A DNA stretch of 64,000 bases from Limnobacter alexandrii. GTDB taxonomy: Bacteria; Pseudomonadota; Gammaproteobacteria; Burkholderiales; Burkholderiaceae_B. Under the pieces are notes generated by a model, which did no database searches, was not told the DNA's origin, and was given only the letters and a program-made list of their open reading frames with translations. Position 1 is the stretch's first letter; each line of letters opens with the position of its first letter. Location: assembly GCF_005871185.1 (NCBI RefSeq), contig NZ_SWKN01000011.1, positions 1 to 64,000 of the forward strand. The letters run 5' to 3'. Below, piece after piece: positions 53,347 to 61,030 of the stretch. The position numbers were made by a program, and so were the translations under genes.

Positions 53347-54185
53347 ACCACCTCTTCATGCTCATGAATGATTTCCCTTATATGGTTGAAATTACCGCAA
53401 TAGTCTTTGGACTGCTCTTTGGCTCCTTCGCTAATGTGGTTGTCTATCGCTTGCCGATCATGATGAAGGCGAGATTTGAAGAAAACATCAGGGATGCGAA
53501 TGGACTGAACCCAAAAGGTCAGGATGTATTCAATCTGGCGTTCCCGCCCAGCTCATGCCCACACTGCAATCACCTGATCCGATGGTACGAGAACATCCCG
53601 GTTATTTCATGGTTTTGGCTTGGTGGCAAATGCTCTAATTGTGGAGAAAAGATCTCGAAGCGTTATCCGCTGGTCGAGTCACTGTGCGCCGCCTTAGTGT
53701 TTGTGACTGCAATCAAATTCGGTTTTGGCTACGAATACCTGTTGGTGAGTTTTGCTGCGCTGTGCGGGGTGGCCATCGCACTGATTGATTGGGACGAACA
53801 GATCATCCACCCGGATCTGTGTAACTTGCTGATGTGGGTTGGGCTTCTTGGATCGATATTCAGAGATTCGATTGAACCAGAGCAGGCCATATTTGGCGCG
53901 GTGTTAGGATACGGGCTACTTTGGGCTATTCAAGCGGGCTACTTGTACATTGCCAAAAAGGACGCGCTAGGGTCAGGTGATCTTAGTCTGATGGGAGCGA
54001 TTGGGGCTTGGGTTGGGCCGCATCAAGTCGGTACCGTACTTAGCTTGGCCTTCTTTTATGTGATTGCCGCCAGGTACATGAAAAGAACCGATGTGGTTCC
54101 CTACGGCCCGGGTTTGTTGATGGGAATGTGGGTCATTCTCGTGTTTGGGAATTACATTCCTGCTTGGGCCAAACTAACTTTCTGA
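53343..54185 (+). CDS. prepilin peptidase (PilD/PilU type)
   Basis: A 280-residue inner-membrane aspartyl protease that cleaves and methylates type IV prepilins. It shows the zinc site C72-x2-C75 and C97-x2-C100 (SCPHC, KCSNC), the catalytic D149 in LIDWDEQIIHPDL and D213 in the GSGD motif, and about seven or eight membrane helices. It is full length, including the methyltransferase region. The likely substrate is PilS at 11.2-11.8 kb. Both operons carry the same 27-bp box. Its 3' end overlaps recG by 34 bp in convergent orientation. Confidence 0.92.
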   Translation: MNHLFMLMNDFPYMVEITAIVFGLLFGSFANVVVYRLPIMMKARFEENIRDANGLNPKGQDVFNLAFPPSSCPHCNHLIRWYENIPVISWFWLGGKCSNCGEKISKRYPLVESLCAALVFVTAIKFGFGYEYLLVSFAALCGVAIALIDWDEQIIHPDLCNLLMWVGLLGSIFRDSIEPEQAIFGAVLGYGLLWAIQAGYLYIAKKDALGSGDLSLMGAIGAWVGPHQVGTVLSLAFFYVIAARYMKRTDVVPYGPGLLMGMWVILVFGNYIPAWAKLTF

Positions 54186-56104
54186 GCATAGACCTGAAGA
54201 TCGTCAAAATCGATTTTCACGGTTCTAAACAAAGTTGCAGTAGATCCGCTTGACGATTCTGAGTCGAAAGCCACGTCACCGAAGCCTCGAATTTGCAAGT
54301 CTTTTTCAGCCAGCGTAAAACCATCTGAGACATGCTCAAGCACTTTAAGCCGCTCAAGAGTTTCTTCGGGCACTTCTCTGGTCAAGAGCATCATAAAGTG
54401 CCCTTCCCCACCGTTTCTGGCAAGCCTTCCACGAAGTTGGTGGAGCTGTGAGTATCCATAGTTCTCGGGGTCCACGACAAGCAGTCCCCTCACTGACGGA
54501 ATGTCTATTCCCACTTCGACTGAGGTGCTGGCCACCAGAATTTGGGCGTGTCCAATTTTCAAATCGGCAATGGCCTTGGCTTTATCTTCGTCGGATTGCT
54601 GACTGTGAATCATGCGCACTAAACCGGGGAAAAGGCGGTCCCATCGAGCGTAGGCCTCGATGACGTTTTTCCTTTGATTTTCGGAGTCCTTAATGACAAC
54701 ACTCGGGTAGACGATCAACACTTTGTCGCCAGCGTCCACAATGGAAGTAAGTTGATCGTAAACTTTGCTCCTTTGGTCGTATTGGATAAGGGTGGAATAA
54801 ATAACTTTCTCCACAGGGGCTTGTTTAAGAATGGACAGCTTCATTGTTGGATGCGTGACAAGCGCCTGTGAACGGGGAACTGGTGTTGCCGTGGCCTCGA
54901 AATAATGGGTGGTGGGCGCTCTTAGCTGGTAGCGTTGCTTGGAGGAAAACCTTTGCTGCTCGTCGATCAACAAAATGTCCGGCTCATAGCTGATGCGTTT
55001 GCCTGCATGAAGAAGTGCGGTCGTGCCAATCAACACTGATGAATCATCTTTGATCTTGGTGCCGGCCACGATTTTTTGAAGATTTAAGTCAGGGTCAAGC
55101 ATCAATGCCGTGGCAGCAATTTGATTAACAAGTGGAACGGTCGGAGTGATAATCGCCACCTTGGCCCCAGCATAATGGGCAGCCAAGAACGGAATGAGGT
55201 AGGCAATTGTTTTGCCTGTACCCACATCGCCATTGATCAGTCGAAATGATGGATTATCACTGAGGATATCGGAGGCTATTTCATCCACAGTGTTGAGCTG
55301 ATCGCCGGTTAGCTGGTAACGGGCATTTTTGATCAGTTCGGTAATGTGCGCGAAATTCAAAGCAATCGGGGGTCTTCTTGAAGCAGACGCTTGAAAGTTG
55401 GTGTTGACCCGAAATGCGAATTCTTCGATCGCCAGTTGCTTTGCATATTTCAATGCAAGAAGACCATGCTCAAGCTTTTTTGGTCGGTGAACGGTGAGCA
55501 GCCAACTGTTTAAATCCTTTATGCCAGTTCGATCAAAAATGGTGTCGTTATTTAACCCTGTGCAGTTAAAGATGTACTCACACGCTTCATCAGAGAATTG
55601 ATCCAATGCGTGAGCAATTGTCTGACAGATTGTGTCTCGGCTAAGCACCCCCCTAATTGATGGATAGACCGGGATCACTCTGCCTACCTGATCAGATTCG
55701 AGTACAGAAATATCCTTGAGTTGTGGGTTGGAATTGAACTCGGATTTGGTGGCAGCAATCCAAATCTTTTGACCAATGGGAATTGACTTCCAGGCATGGG
55801 TATCGCCAAAAACCGCACCCGCTATCTCTGTGTTGTAATCATCGTCGAACGTAAGTTGAACCCGTGGGGGAATGGATTGGGGAAAATGCTTTGACACCAG
55901 GCTAAGTTCAATGACCCTGCGCTCTCCAATCTGAAAATCAGGGCTGTTGATTGACGGTACGATGTTGGTGAGGTCGATGTATTTCTTGGGAAGCCAACAG
56001 AGCAGTTGGGCAATGGAGTCAATACCCAAAGAGCGAATTTGCCGCGTTGTGAGAAGCCCGGCCGATTGGTTTTGAATGAGTTGTTCTTTTGAGGAAGGCT
56101 TCAT
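54152..56104 (-). CDS. RecG-like DNA helicase
   Basis: A 650-residue superfamily 2 helicase with an OB-type wedge (about 60-150), Walker A GDVGTGKT (about 286-293), motif II DEQQ (about 378), ATATPVPRS and QLRGRLARNG motifs of the helicase pair. RecG remodels stalled forks and R-loops. The usual DEQH of RecG reads DEQQ here. The protein is slightly shorter than E. coli RecG (693). It is coupled to the traB-like gene by an ATGA overlap. Confidence 0.88.
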   Translation of the reverse strand: MKPSSKEQLIQNQSAGLLTTRQIRSLGIDSIAQLLCWLPKKYIDLTNIVPSINSPDFQIGERRVIELSLVSKHFPQSIPPRVQLTFDDDYNTEIAGAVFGDTHAWKSIPIGQKIWIAATKSEFNSNPQLKDISVLESDQVGRVIPVYPSIRGVLSRDTICQTIAHALDQFSDEACEYIFNCTGLNNDTIFDRTGIKDLNSWLLTVHRPKKLEHGLLALKYAKQLAIEEFAFRVNTNFQASASRRPPIALNFAHITELIKNARYQLTGDQLNTVDEIASDILSDNPSFRLINGDVGTGKTIAYLIPFLAAHYAGAKVAIITPTVPLVNQIAATALMLDPDLNLQKIVAGTKIKDDSSVLIGTTALLHAGKRISYEPDILLIDEQQRFSSKQRYQLRAPTTHYFEATATPVPRSQALVTHPTMKLSILKQAPVEKVIYSTLIQYDQRSKVYDQLTSIVDAGDKVLIVYPSVVIKDSENQRKNVIEAYARWDRLFPGLVRMIHSQQSDEDKAKAIADLKIGHAQILVASTSVEVGIDIPSVRGLLVVDPENYGYSQLHQLRGRLARNGGEGHFMMLLTREVPEETLERLKVLEHVSDGFTLAEKDLQIRGFGDVAFDSESSSGSTATLFRTVKIDFDDLQVYAQKVSLAQAGM

Positions 56105-57270
56105 TCGTTCACCGCCCTATAGATGGGAAGGCCAACCATTCTGGAGAGCAGTGCGGCATGCAAAGACTGTCTTTGAGCAACGCCAGATTGCGGGCCTGCC
56201 CACCATGAATTGGAAACAGAGATAATTGCTTGTGGCCTTTCAATCAAACCGCTGAGCCAAATGAAAGGCATGTATTCTTCCGCGCAAAATAAAAACAATA
56301 TGGGTGTGCCATTCATATTGAAAACATTGGTTTTGATGATGTCGGATCGGTGATGGTTTTGCGCATCCCACGGCCTCCACGACCCCACAGGCATAGGAAC
56401 TCTTGCAGTGATCACCAATTCAGAATAAGGGTCAACAAGGGCGTTCGTCAGATCTGCGTTGTCTAGCAGACTAACTCCAAGTAAAAGCCGTCCCGACAAC
56501 ACAGGCATGAGCGATGAGTACGCCTGCAGGGTGTCCCGATCGACCACTCCTAGAATGTTTTCTGGGTAAACCGATATCCGTGCCCCGGTTCCAGATCGCA
56601 TATTGTGGTCGGAGAGTATGTCGAGGAAACGCGCCAATTGAGGTTGAGTGTTCATCGAAGGCGCGGGACCAGACCACTGCGTTGAGATCGCAATATGCTC
56701 AGGCGATTGTGGATTTACATGGGAGACTGGATATTGTTGGGTGTAGGCGAATAAAACTATCGCCATTGAAACAACTATCTTTGATGAAAACTTTGTCAGG
56801 TTAAAAGCGAGGAAAAGCAGCGCAACCACCAGCACCAAAGAGTAGAAATTGTCGGGGATTCCCAAGGCATAGAAGGGATGAACCCATGCAAAAAACCCAA
56901 GGGGTGGAACCACACCGATCAACAGTATCAAGGTGTTTGTGATTCTATCGCGCAATGACAACGGGCTGGAAAGCGGCTTGACCCAAAGAAACGGCAAGCA
57001 ATGGGCAAGGCTGGCAACGGCGAGCATCAGCACACCAGGCAACAGTGCGTCTTGATGGAAAAACCCCTTGGTTGCGGCTGCCACCGGCCAAGACGCTGCC
57101 ATCCAGTAACCGAGTGCAAACAGAAGCCTTGCATACTTCGATTCAATGTTAAGAATAATGATAGGAATCAGAAAAAGAAGGGGCAGGAAATACTGGGGGA
57201 GATCCCAAATCATGAATCCCAGCGAAGCCCCGATAAGCGCCCAACCAATGCTGATAATTCCGATGGTCAT
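56101..57270 (-). CDS. TraB-like membrane protein (Lnt/nitrilase family)
   Basis: A 389-residue protein: six or more membrane helices in the first 185 residues, then a nitrilase-like periplasmic domain. It resembles the TraB proteins of Ti plasmids, relatives of apolipoprotein N-acyltransferase. Glu of VYPENILG (about 235) and Cys of LFCAEEYMP (about 328) fit two members of the E-K-C triad. The Lys is not evident, the place reading ITARVPMPVGSW. It may modify an envelope component for transfer, but the reaction is not established. Confidence 0.8.
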   Translation of the reverse strand: MTIGIISIGWALIGASLGFMIWDLPQYFLPLLFLIPIIILNIESKYARLLFALGYWMAASWPVAAATKGFFHQDALLPGVLMLAVASLAHCLPFLWVKPLSSPLSLRDRITNTLILLIGVVPPLGFFAWVHPFYALGIPDNFYSLVLVVALLFLAFNLTKFSSKIVVSMAIVLFAYTQQYPVSHVNPQSPEHIAISTQWSGPAPSMNTQPQLARFLDILSDHNMRSGTGARISVYPENILGVVDRDTLQAYSSLMPVLSGRLLLGVSLLDNADLTNALVDPYSELVITARVPMPVGSWRPWDAQNHHRSDIIKTNVFNMNGTPILFLFCAEEYMPFIWLSGLIERPQAIISVSNSWWAGPQSGVAQRQSLHAALLSRMVGLPIYRAVNE

Positions 57271-58226
57271 GCAGCAGCCCTTCGTTCTGGAAGTGATGAC
57301 ACAGGAACCAGTGTTTTTGTCATGTCGAGGAAATGATCAACACCCATGTGCGGATCATTGCTGACCAGTTGTTTCAGGATCATCGTGATTGCAAGGTAAA
57401 TTTCGTGCATTGGCACAGGAATGGCAATAGCGGATCGTTTGGCTTGATTCATCGAAAAGAAGAAGCTTTTGCCGTTCTGAAATTCAATTCGAAAACTTTT
57501 ATCGGAGTTCTGCCCATGATTTTTGAACTCGTAGAAATCAATTTGACGCGAGCAAACGGCCAAGAATGGAAGAAGTTCTTTCAATGTGAATTGAATTGCA
57601 ATTTTGTTTTGCCAGTCATATCCAGACCCGACTTTGGCAGCAGCCTCAAGACGCAGTGTTTTCATAGATGATGCACGAACAGAATCTTCTGCAAGACAAA
57701 ATGCGCCCTTGCCGCCATAGAAATGAATGCTTCGACCATGCTCGGATTGATTGCCTTGGTTGTTTGTATTGCCCTGTGTTGACTCATTGGGGGCTTGGCG
57801 AGGACTCTGGTCGGTGGGTTTGCTGTCTTGTGGCTTTGAACTGTTTGAAGAGGCTGTGCGCAGGTTTTGGATGCCCTCACGCATTGAAGAAACAAGGTCA
57901 GCGCAAGATTGGTCATCGCCCTTGTTCGCGGAGGCGACACAGTGCAGGAAGTTGCCCGGATTCTTGGTGGCTACCAACACGCGAGTAGTAAAGGGCACGG
58001 TTACGCGTGCCTGTGAGAGCTTTTTGGAAACAAAATCAGACAGGCTTGATACTGCGGCGGTTATTGTGTCGATGGACTCTGGCTCACCATCTATGGCGGA
58101 ATCGACCAACTCAGCGAACCGGCTACCAAGTGCGTCAGAGATCGCTTTGGCTTTGTTTTGAGTGATGGTGGAAAAGCCCAAGTCCAACAGCGATTGCATC
58201 TCAGAAGTTGTTTGATCGTTGCTCAT
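57267..58226 (-). CDS. unassigned protein coupled to traB
   Basis: A 319-residue soluble protein. It has a helical N-terminal 110 residues, a Ser/Gln/Asn/Pro-rich linker (about 125-165), and a C-terminal domain beginning SIHFYGGKGAFCLAED with mixed strands (about 170-310). No motif recognised. The ATGA overlap with the traB-like gene suggests a linked role. A weak 27-bp box lies 100 bp upstream of its start but probably serves the divergent genes. Confidence 0.65.
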   Translation of the reverse strand: MSNDQTTSEMQSLLDLGFSTITQNKAKAISDALGSRFAELVDSAIDGEPESIDTITAAVSSLSDFVSKKLSQARVTVPFTTRVLVATKNPGNFLHCVASANKGDDQSCADLVSSMREGIQNLRTASSNSSKPQDSKPTDQSPRQAPNESTQGNTNNQGNQSEHGRSIHFYGGKGAFCLAEDSVRASSMKTLRLEAAAKVGSGYDWQNKIAIQFTLKELLPFLAVCSRQIDFYEFKNHGQNSDKSFRIEFQNGKSFFFSMNQAKRSAIAIPVPMHEIYLAITMILKQLVSNDPHMGVDHFLDMTKTLVPVSSLPERRAAA

Positions 58227-58325
58227 GATGTGGCCTCATTAAATGATTGATTTAATGATTGTCTCGTACTTTGCGTTTTGCGCAAGTTAACCATTGTGCA
58301 GCTGATCGAAACACGGGGCATGGGT

Positions 58326-58352
58326 TGAAACGCTTTAAAAACGGGCCTTTTG
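58326..58352. promoter_or_regulatory. 27-bp box (copy 6, divergent 58.4 kb operon)
   Basis: TGAAA, CGCTT, TAAAAA, CGGGCC, TTTTG. It ends 61 bp before the plus-strand start at 58413, the same distance as in the trb and pil copies. On the plus strand TAGACT (near 58378) could be a -10. Confidence 0.45.
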
Positions 58353-58412
58353 CTGAAAACTATTTTGTTATGCATGTGTAGACTTTAATCATTATCTTTT
58401 GGAGCTACATGT

Positions 58413-58751
58413 ATGCATAAGCCTTTGGGTCGGGCCAAAGTCAGGTTTGTTGGTCAAGGTGGATTTGAAGTGGACTCGGTAGTCATGGACTGCGAGGTAA
58501 TAGAACACGTCAATGTCGATGTGTGCGTAATTGATGGGCTGTTTAATGGCGGTAATAAACAAGAGATCAGCATTCGAGTAGTGAGCTGCAAGGATCCGGC
58601 GATGTGGAATGTCAGGGGGAAACTGAACCGGGGTTCCAGTGTGTCGAATCGAGCCAATGGTGGTGAATACAAACTACACACGGTTTGGCCGGAAGACGAG
58701 TCACAAATTAAAACTCTGCTTGATGCTGGGTTTGCCATTCAGAAGATTTAA
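58413..58751 (+). CDS. unassigned small β-rich protein
   Basis: A 112-residue protein with GGAG upstream. It has alternating strand pattern (KVRFVGQGGFEVDSVVMDCEV, given as residues about 9-29) and no membrane segment. It precedes the ribbon-helix-helix-like gene by 6 bp and may be its partner. The box in its promoter makes the pair a candidate for autoregulation. Family not recognised. Confidence 0.6.
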   Translation: MHKPLGRAKVRFVGQGGFEVDSVVMDCEVIEHVNVDVCVIDGLFNGGNKQEISIRVVSCKDPAMWNVRGKLNRGSSVSNRANGGEYKLHTVWPEDESQIKTLLDAGFAIQKI

Positions 58752-58757
58752 GAAATC

Positions 58758-58961
58758 ATGAACAAGACAAAATCAAAAAACGACGATGCAGTTATTCCGC
58801 GCGGATCGCGTCGGAGAACGATGATTATCGATGATGAAGTTTGGAAGATGGCCGGGGACATTGGTTCGAACAATCACACTGAAGGTTTTAGAATCAGCGT
58901 CAAGCTGCTACATGAAGCGTTATCGAAAAAAAGTGTTGTCGAAGGTGAGAGCAAGGAATAA
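58758..58961 (+). CDS. possible ribbon-helix-helix DNA-binding protein
   Basis: A 67-residue basic protein. After a disordered N-terminus, RRRTMIIDDEVWKMAGDIG and RISVKLLHEAL follow a strand-helix-helix pattern like MetJ/Arc-type proteins. Such small proteins often bind palindromic operators as dimers, and it could be the binder of the 27-bp boxes, though this is only inference. It ends before a bidirectional terminator. Confidence 0.5.
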   Translation: MNKTKSKNDDAVIPRGSRRRTMIIDDEVWKMAGDIGSNNHTEGFRISVKLLHEALSKKSVVEGESKE

Positions 58962-58994
58962 CAGAGACTTGATTTTTGATTGCTCGATGGCCAT

Positions 58995-59025
58995 AAAAAC
59001 CCTCCGCTTGGAGGGTTTTCTTTTT
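58995..59025. terminator. bidirectional terminator
   Basis: Stem CCCTCC-GCTT-GGAGGG with A run on the left and TTTTC-TTTTT on the right. It separates the rightward small genes from the leftward bactofilin gene. Confidence 0.85.
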
Positions 59026-59040
59026 GCGCAGATGCCAGGC

Positions 59041-59751
59041 TTATTGCGTAACTGGTTCGAGCAACTTCAAGATTTCTTCGCGAGTCAAGCGGCGGTTTGC
59101 ACCCTCATGCTCGGCATTCTCAAGAACAATCAGTTGGTTGTAATTCAGGTCACCTACTACTTTTCCTGTTGGCGCGATGATGAGCTGAGTTGAGGAAGTC
59201 ACATTGCCGCGCACTTCGCCAGCGATAACTACACGCTTCCCAGTGATGTTGCCAATGACCTTGCCAGTCTCGTTAACAAAAACGGTCCCGTGCTTGTTTT
59301 CGTAGCCCTCGGCGTTGATGATGTCGATATTGCCGATGAATGTACCATCGATTTTCATACCATCGGGGGTCTTGGTGTTGCCTTCGTTAGTGGATGCGCG
59401 TGAAATCGAAGTGGCAATGCGATCTTCAGTAGGGTCGATCTTGCAGATCAACTGCTCCAGGGCGATCATTTCCTCTGATTTAGACTCTTCCAGATCAGTA
59501 GTGTCGATGGGAATGGTTTTGAGTACTGGCTGATTCATTTTTGGATCCTCTTTGTGAAGTTTGGACAGTGGGGTGTACAGATTGGATGTGACTGCATTGA
59601 CGGGCTTGCTGACCTCGTCTTGAATTGGTGTAACGGCCTTTTGCTCGTGCTGTGTTTCAGAGGCATGATCAAACTGATCGTCCCGATTAGTTTGCACGAG
59701 CGTCAACTCTTCGGTGATTGGGTTGGGTTGATCAACTGTTTCTGTGTTCAT
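59041..59751 (-). CDS. bactofilin-like polymer-forming protein
   Basis: About 236 residues from ATG 59751, which has GAGG 5 bp before it; an ATG at 59811, 4 bp past the upstream stop codon, is also in frame. After a disordered N-terminal 130 residues comes a β-helical bactofilin domain with regularly spaced hydrophobics (GTFIGNIDIINAEG, GKVIGNITGKRVVIAGEVRG with VVIAGEVRGNVTSS, GKVVGDLNYNQ). Bactofilins form membrane-linked polymers. It is co-transcribed with the PilP/GspC-like gene. Confidence 0.8.
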   Translation of the reverse strand: MNTETVDQPNPITEELTLVQTNRDDQFDHASETQHEQKAVTPIQDEVSKPVNAVTSNLYTPLSKLHKEDPKMNQPVLKTIPIDTTDLEESKSEEMIALEQLICKIDPTEDRIATSISRASTNEGNTKTPDGMKIDGTFIGNIDIINAEGYENKHGTVFVNETGKVIGNITGKRVVIAGEVRGNVTSSTQLIIAPTGKVVGDLNYNQLIVLENAEHEGANRRLTREEILKLLEPVTQ

Positions 59752-59814
59752 GTAAACCTCGCTGGTTTTATGGCGTGAGTGGTTTGAATTCCGGTGATGT
59801 TTTCTTTTCATGTC

Positions 59815-60933
59815 TTACTCGGTTAGCTGAATTGTTCGGCGATTGGTCACCACGAGACTGCGTGATTTGTCGATCGACTTGAGAACTTCCCCGTTGGGCA
59901 AAGGTTGGCCTGTCTCGATTTCAACTGGCCTACCGTTCATCATTGCCACAAGTCCATTGCTGCTGAATGCCAACAATTGGGATTGGTCACCCCAGCGCGC
60001 CAACTCGTAACCAGGTTCGACTTGAGCGACGGCCTGTGTTTCGCTTAAGGGGATAGCAATTTTTGGCTGAACTTCCACGGGGTCAGCAAGTTCACCTTTG
60101 AGTGCAATGGAGGTTGGCTCTTTAACTGGGGCTTTTTCCTTTGACGGGGGACGTGCGTCGGCGGCCACGCTTTTAGTGGGTTGTGAATTGCGAGGAGGCT
60201 CTACATTGGGAGTGAATTCGCCCTCTTCCGGCAATGGGAGCCCAGCAATTGGCAAAGGTGGTACCGGCTGGTTGTTTGGTTCTTTGTTCTGAGCTACCGG
60301 TGATTTCTCTTGAGGCTCTGTTGGTTTTTCTGAAGGTACAGTTTCAACGACCGCAGCGGCGGGTTCGGGTGAACTGACCGGATCCTGAACGGTTGCCAGC
60401 TGCAATGGTGCCATGGCTTGACCGCTGTGCGTATTGCTATCAATCAGTTTGACCGCAATGAAAACGATTCCGGCAAGGGTTCCCACTGCGAGATTTCTCG
60501 GTTGAGTAAGCCATGAAGTAAATACTTGCAAAGTAGCGGGTATTGCTTTGATTAACGCAAACAGGTTCGAGCGTGAACGCCTGGCGCGTTTCCACTTTTG
60601 TGCTGTGGATTGATCTTGGTTTAGGTGGACATGGCCTTGAAAGTTTTCGGGCTTCAGAATACGTTTGACGAAAAGAGCAGTGATGGAGCCATTTCCAATC
60701 TGACGTGTGGCGGCAAGGGTGCCTTGAACGACGTGGGGGTTCTCAGTGTACAAATGAAAAACCCGATTGGCACGGGCCGCCCTCTCAGCCTTTGAGAAGA
60801 TAGCTTTGATCCTCGACTTGATCTCGATTTTTGCTTGGGTAGCCTGCATTGACTCCACTGAGTAGGGCGGCACATAGACGATCACCCGATCAAGCGGAAT
60901 GTATATTGGCTTTGAAGGACGATGATTGGACAC
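59815..60933 (-). CDS. inner-membrane PilP/GspC-like protein
   Basis: A 372-residue protein beginning with GTG at 60933. The N-terminal cytoplasmic part (about residues 1-135) contains basic helices. One membrane helix (LAVGTLAGIVFIAVKLI) follows at about 150, then a long Pro/Glu/Lys-rich linker (about 185-320). It ends in a domain with the pattern of PilP/GspC homology regions (LLAFSSNGLVAMMNGRPVEI then LPNGEVLKSIDKSRSLVV). It could link the bactofilin to the pilus or channel. No clear PilM is seen in the pil cluster, so it might fill a missing place. The assignment is by pattern only. Confidence 0.6.
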   Translation of the reverse strand: MSNHRPSKPIYIPLDRVIVYVPPYSVESMQATQAKIEIKSRIKAIFSKAERAARANRVFHLYTENPHVVQGTLAATRQIGNGSITALFVKRILKPENFQGHVHLNQDQSTAQKWKRARRSRSNLFALIKAIPATLQVFTSWLTQPRNLAVGTLAGIVFIAVKLIDSNTHSGQAMAPLQLATVQDPVSSPEPAAAVVETVPSEKPTEPQEKSPVAQNKEPNNQPVPPLPIAGLPLPEEGEFTPNVEPPRNSQPTKSVAADARPPSKEKAPVKEPTSIALKGELADPVEVQPKIAIPLSETQAVAQVEPGYELARWGDQSQLLAFSSNGLVAMMNGRPVEIETGQPLPNGEVLKSIDKSRSLVVTNRRTIQLTE

Positions 60934-60996
60934 TTTTAATTCATATCATTGGCTGGAGTAAATACAATAAATCAGGTTCGATATGCATGCATCGAG

Positions 60997-61023
60997 CGAA
61001 AGTGCCGTTTTTTGGCCGTTTGA
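60997..61023. promoter_or_regulatory. 27-bp box (copy 7, bactofilin operon)
   Basis: CGAAA, GTGCC, T run, GGCCG, TTTGA. It begins 64 bp before the GTG start at 60933 and lies 8 bp from the stop codon of the helicase gene, similar to the pil and trb copies. Confidence 0.55.
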
Positions 61024-61030
61024 GCCAACA

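Noticed and set aside
54152-54185. Frameshift or misassembly at the prepilin peptidase/recG junction
   Set aside because: Both reading frames end cleanly with their family-typical C-termini; it is a simple convergent 34-bp overlap.
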